In this document: in pieces, positions 62,188 through 64,000 of the stretch
Layout: each line of letters begins with the position of its first letter
How positions within the stretch are numbered: the stretch's first letter is position 1
Source: Spirochaetia bacterium UBA2205
Lineage (GTDB): Bacteria > Spirochaetota > UBA4802 > UB4802
Length of the DNA: 64,000 nt
Direction: 5' to 3'
Assembly (NCBI GenBank): GCA_002328585.1
Contig: DCUV01000063.1
Span: 43,103 to 107,102, forward strand
Translations under genes and position numbers: made by a program
Notes under the pieces: generated by a model
The model's database searches: none
What the model was told of the DNA's origin: nothing
The model's input: only the letters and a program-made list of their open reading frames with translations

Positions 62188-63671
62188 CAAATAAGCATAA
62201 AGGATTTGTTTATCTGGTTGGTGCAGGTCCTGGCGATCCAGAGCTTATATCAGTAAAAGGGAATGAACTTATCCATACTGCCGATTGCATTATCTATGAC
62301 TATCTTGCAAATCCTGCCTTATTACACAATACACATGCAGAACTTATATATGCAGGTAAACAGGGGAGCCGGCACACGCTTTCACAGGAAGAGATAAACG
62401 TTTTGATTATACAGAAGGCGGAAGAAGGTAAACTGGTGGTGCGGCTTAAAGGTGGCGACCCCTTTATATTTGGCAGAGGTGGTGAGGAGGCTGAAGAACT
62501 GGTAAAGGTAGGGATTCCTTTTGCGATAGTACCCGGGATATCATCTTTTTATTCAGCACTGGCGTATGCCGGTATCCCTATTACTCATCGCGATTTTGCC
62601 GCAAGCTTTGAGGTGATAACCGGTCACAGACGTGCTGATGGGAGTGAGGATATCACACTTCCTGATTACAGTGCTCAAAAAACTTATGTCTTCCTTATGG
62701 GGATGAAAAATATAGATGCAATTTGTAATCGTTTGATACATGAAAAAAATTTTCCTGTTGATACTCCCACTGCAGTGGTAACCCGGGGAACAACGTCAGA
62801 ACAAAAGGTTGCAACCGGCACCGTGCAGACAATAGCAGATGAGGTTAAGCGTCTGAAGCTTACACCTCCGGCAATTATTGCCATTGGCAGGGTTGTTTCA
62901 TTGCGTCTGGCTCTTCGATGGTATGATACGCTGCCGCTGTTTGGGAAAAAAGTTGTTGTAACGCGTACGCGTGAGCAGGCAAGCGTGTTATCAAAAAAAC
63001 TGCATAACCTTGGTGCCGGGGTGGTGGAGTTTCCTACCATAGCAATAAAGAAATATGATGAGCTATCGCCCCTGCATGATGCTTTTAAAAAATTACATAC
63101 CTACGATTGGATTGTCTTTACATCGCAGAATGCAGTCACTATTTTTTTTGACGAGCTTTTTACATCCGGTAGGGATGCAAGGAGTATTCAATCAAGGATT
63201 GCAGCAATTGGACCTGCAACAAAGGATGCTCTGCGGAAGTATTCTATTATAGCTGATGTTATGCCAGCGGAGTATGTTGCCGAAAGCCTCATTGATGCTT
63301 TTAAGATGGTGGAGATAGCTGGTAAAAATGTGCTTATTCCATGCTCGGTAAAAGCACGGGAAACATTGGCACAGGGGCTAAAGCAGGCAGGAGCTATTGT
63401 TGAGAGGATTCATATCTATGATGCTGTACAACCTGATGTTGATGAATTCTTGAAAGAAGATGTTAAAACTGCTGATGTCATTACGTTTACCAGTTCATCT
63501 ACGGTTCGCAATTTTGCAGAGATAATAAATGATATACAGGCAACCATTGCGTGCATTGGGCCTGTTACCGCCGATGAATGCCGTAAGCATGGGATACAAC
63601 CTCATATCACTGCAAACGAATATACCATTGATGGATTGGTGAATGCTATAGTGGAGTATTATACTGTATAA
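62184..63671 (+). CDS. cobA-hemD: Uroporphyrinogen-III C-methyltransferase / uroporphyrinogen-III synthase fusion
   Basis: A 495-residue fusion of two tetrapyrrole enzymes. Residues about 1-245 are the SAM-dependent methyltransferase (SUMT/CobA) with VYLVGAGPGDPELISVKG, RLKGGDPFIFGRGGEEAEEL (about 92) and VPGISSFYSALAYAGIPITH. Residues about 250-495 are HemD, with VVVTRTREQASVLSKKL, WIVFTSQNAV and ITFTSSSTVRNF. The pair sends uroporphyrinogen III to both haem and sirohaem/B12 branches. It follows hemC with a 4-base overlap. Neither hemA nor hemB is in the window. Confidence 0.96.
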   Translation: MTNKHKGFVYLVGAGPGDPELISVKGNELIHTADCIIYDYLANPALLHNTHAELIYAGKQGSRHTLSQEEINVLIIQKAEEGKLVVRLKGGDPFIFGRGGEEAEELVKVGIPFAIVPGISSFYSALAYAGIPITHRDFAASFEVITGHRRADGSEDITLPDYSAQKTYVFLMGMKNIDAICNRLIHEKNFPVDTPTAVVTRGTTSEQKVATGTVQTIADEVKRLKLTPPAIIAIGRVVSLRLALRWYDTLPLFGKKVVVTRTREQASVLSKKLHNLGAGVVEFPTIAIKKYDELSPLHDAFKKLHTYDWIVFTSQNAVTIFFDELFTSGRDARSIQSRIAAIGPATKDALRKYSIIADVMPAEYVAESLIDAFKMVEIAGKNVLIPCSVKARETLAQGLKQAGAIVERIHIYDAVQPDVDEFLKEDVKTADVITFTSSSTVRNFAEIINDIQATIACIGPVTADECRKHGIQPHITANEYTIDGLVNAIVEYYTV

Positions 63672-63689
63672 CAAAGTTAAAATTAATAA

Positions 63690-63700
63690 GCTCTGACCCC
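63690..63700 (-). repeat. GGGGTCAGAGC box after the transposase gene
   Basis: A minus-strand copy of the dispersed box that begins 6 bases after the TAA stop of the transposase and reads in the transposase direction. It lies 18 bases from the end of cobA-hemD. Confidence 0.85.
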
Positions 63701-63701
63701 T

Positions 63702-64000
63702 TTTTTACACCCACTGTGCAATGGAGTAGCGCTTGCGATACGCCTCCTCATACTGTAAAAATCGTCTTACCCGTTCACTAAAACTGTCTCCCAACTGCAG
63801 AAAGTACTCATGATGGTCTATCGCTACGCCAACATCGGCATCCTCCTGTAAATAGGATTGTATGCTGCTGTAGCGGTACTGTACAGGGCTATCGCACCGG
63901 CGCTTCCGTACCGGATTGAACGCTATGTACCACAACAACCATAAGAGATAATGAAACGCATCATGTGCAAACTGTACAATGATGTCCTTGTAGCGCTCAT
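63702..64000 (-). CDS. REP-associated tyrosine transposase, C-terminal part
   Basis: The frame is open to the right edge, so this is the 3' end of a gene whose start lies outside. The readable ~99 residues match the C-terminal region of Y1-type (IS200-like, RAYT) transposases: WLLWYIAFNPVRKRRCDSPV corresponds to the YI-NPVRAGLV--P block. SSIQSYL corresponds to the WSS-raY element, and a final FLQLGDSFSERVRRFLQYEE helix follows. The HUH and catalytic Tyr motifs would be upstream. These proteins cut single-stranded REP hairpins. The gene is followed within 6 bases by a GGGGTCAGAGC box. Confidence 0.8.

Overview
The window looks like AT-rich chromosomal DNA (roughly 40% GC by eye) from a diderm, free-living bacterium. 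Diderm character is inferred from tandem beta-barrel-like exported proteins, a lipobox/Tat-like precursor, periplasmic HtrA and amidase genes, and MlaE. The gene set (rpsF-ssb-rpsR-DUF2232-rplI-dnaB, a c-di-AMP riboswitch on ktrB, MrfA/MrfB, a beta-oxidation operon, hemC-cobA/hemD) would suit an uncultured spirochaete-like lineage. That placement is an inference from gene content only and was not tested. No rRNA, tRNA, CRISPR array, plasmid or phage module was seen.

Layout. 0-2.9 kb: end of a uracil-DNA glycosylase-like gene, priA, and a DUF1285 gene. 3.6-7.5 kb (minus): ribH-nusB-TPR protein, then a crotonase. 7.5-13.5 kb: a repeat-rich stretch around an HI0933-type flavoprotein and an exported D-aminoacylase-like amidohydrolase. 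13.5-19 kb (plus): a beta-oxidation operon (thiolase, FadB-like protein, LCAD-like dehydrogenase) behind a palindromic operator, then plsC. 19-25 kb: a stand-alone AICAR transformylase, a glycosyltransferase, and cysS-rlmB. 25-33 kb: exported unknowns, glycerate kinase, an amidase, HtrA and a PilZ/YcgR-like protein. 33.6-38.8 kb: the rpsF-to-dnaB operon running on into mlaE and pcm. 38.8-44.2 kb (minus): a tightly packed DUF2156-mrfA-mrfB-methyltransferase-zinc ribbon operon. 44.2-48.7 kb: riboswitch-ktrB, a decayed chemoreceptor piece and a Pit phosphate system. 48.7-54.8 kb: acyl-CoA synthetase, ribBA with a receiver-ATPase fusion, mtnA and a coiled-coil protein. 54.8-60 kb (minus): prepilin peptidase, three tandem outer-membrane-like proteins, a zinc ribbon and a GT39-like membrane protein. 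60-64 kb: a HAD phosphatase, hemC-cobA/hemD, and the C-terminal part of a REP-associated tyrosine transposase.

Three things stand out beyond ordinary genes. First, a short motif close to GGGCGATAGTTMC is scattered through coding and non-coding DNA on both strands, about 40 hits to its 7-base core against about 5 expected from composition. Second, intergenic DNA carries a modular repeat system in which 14-base ATGGGGTCAGAGCC boxes separate recurring 100-300 bp modules, and the same box lies 6 bases after the stop codon of the transposase at the right edge. Third, a complete c-di-AMP riboswitch (promoter, aptamer, terminator and a hairpin over the ribosome binding site) precedes ktrB.
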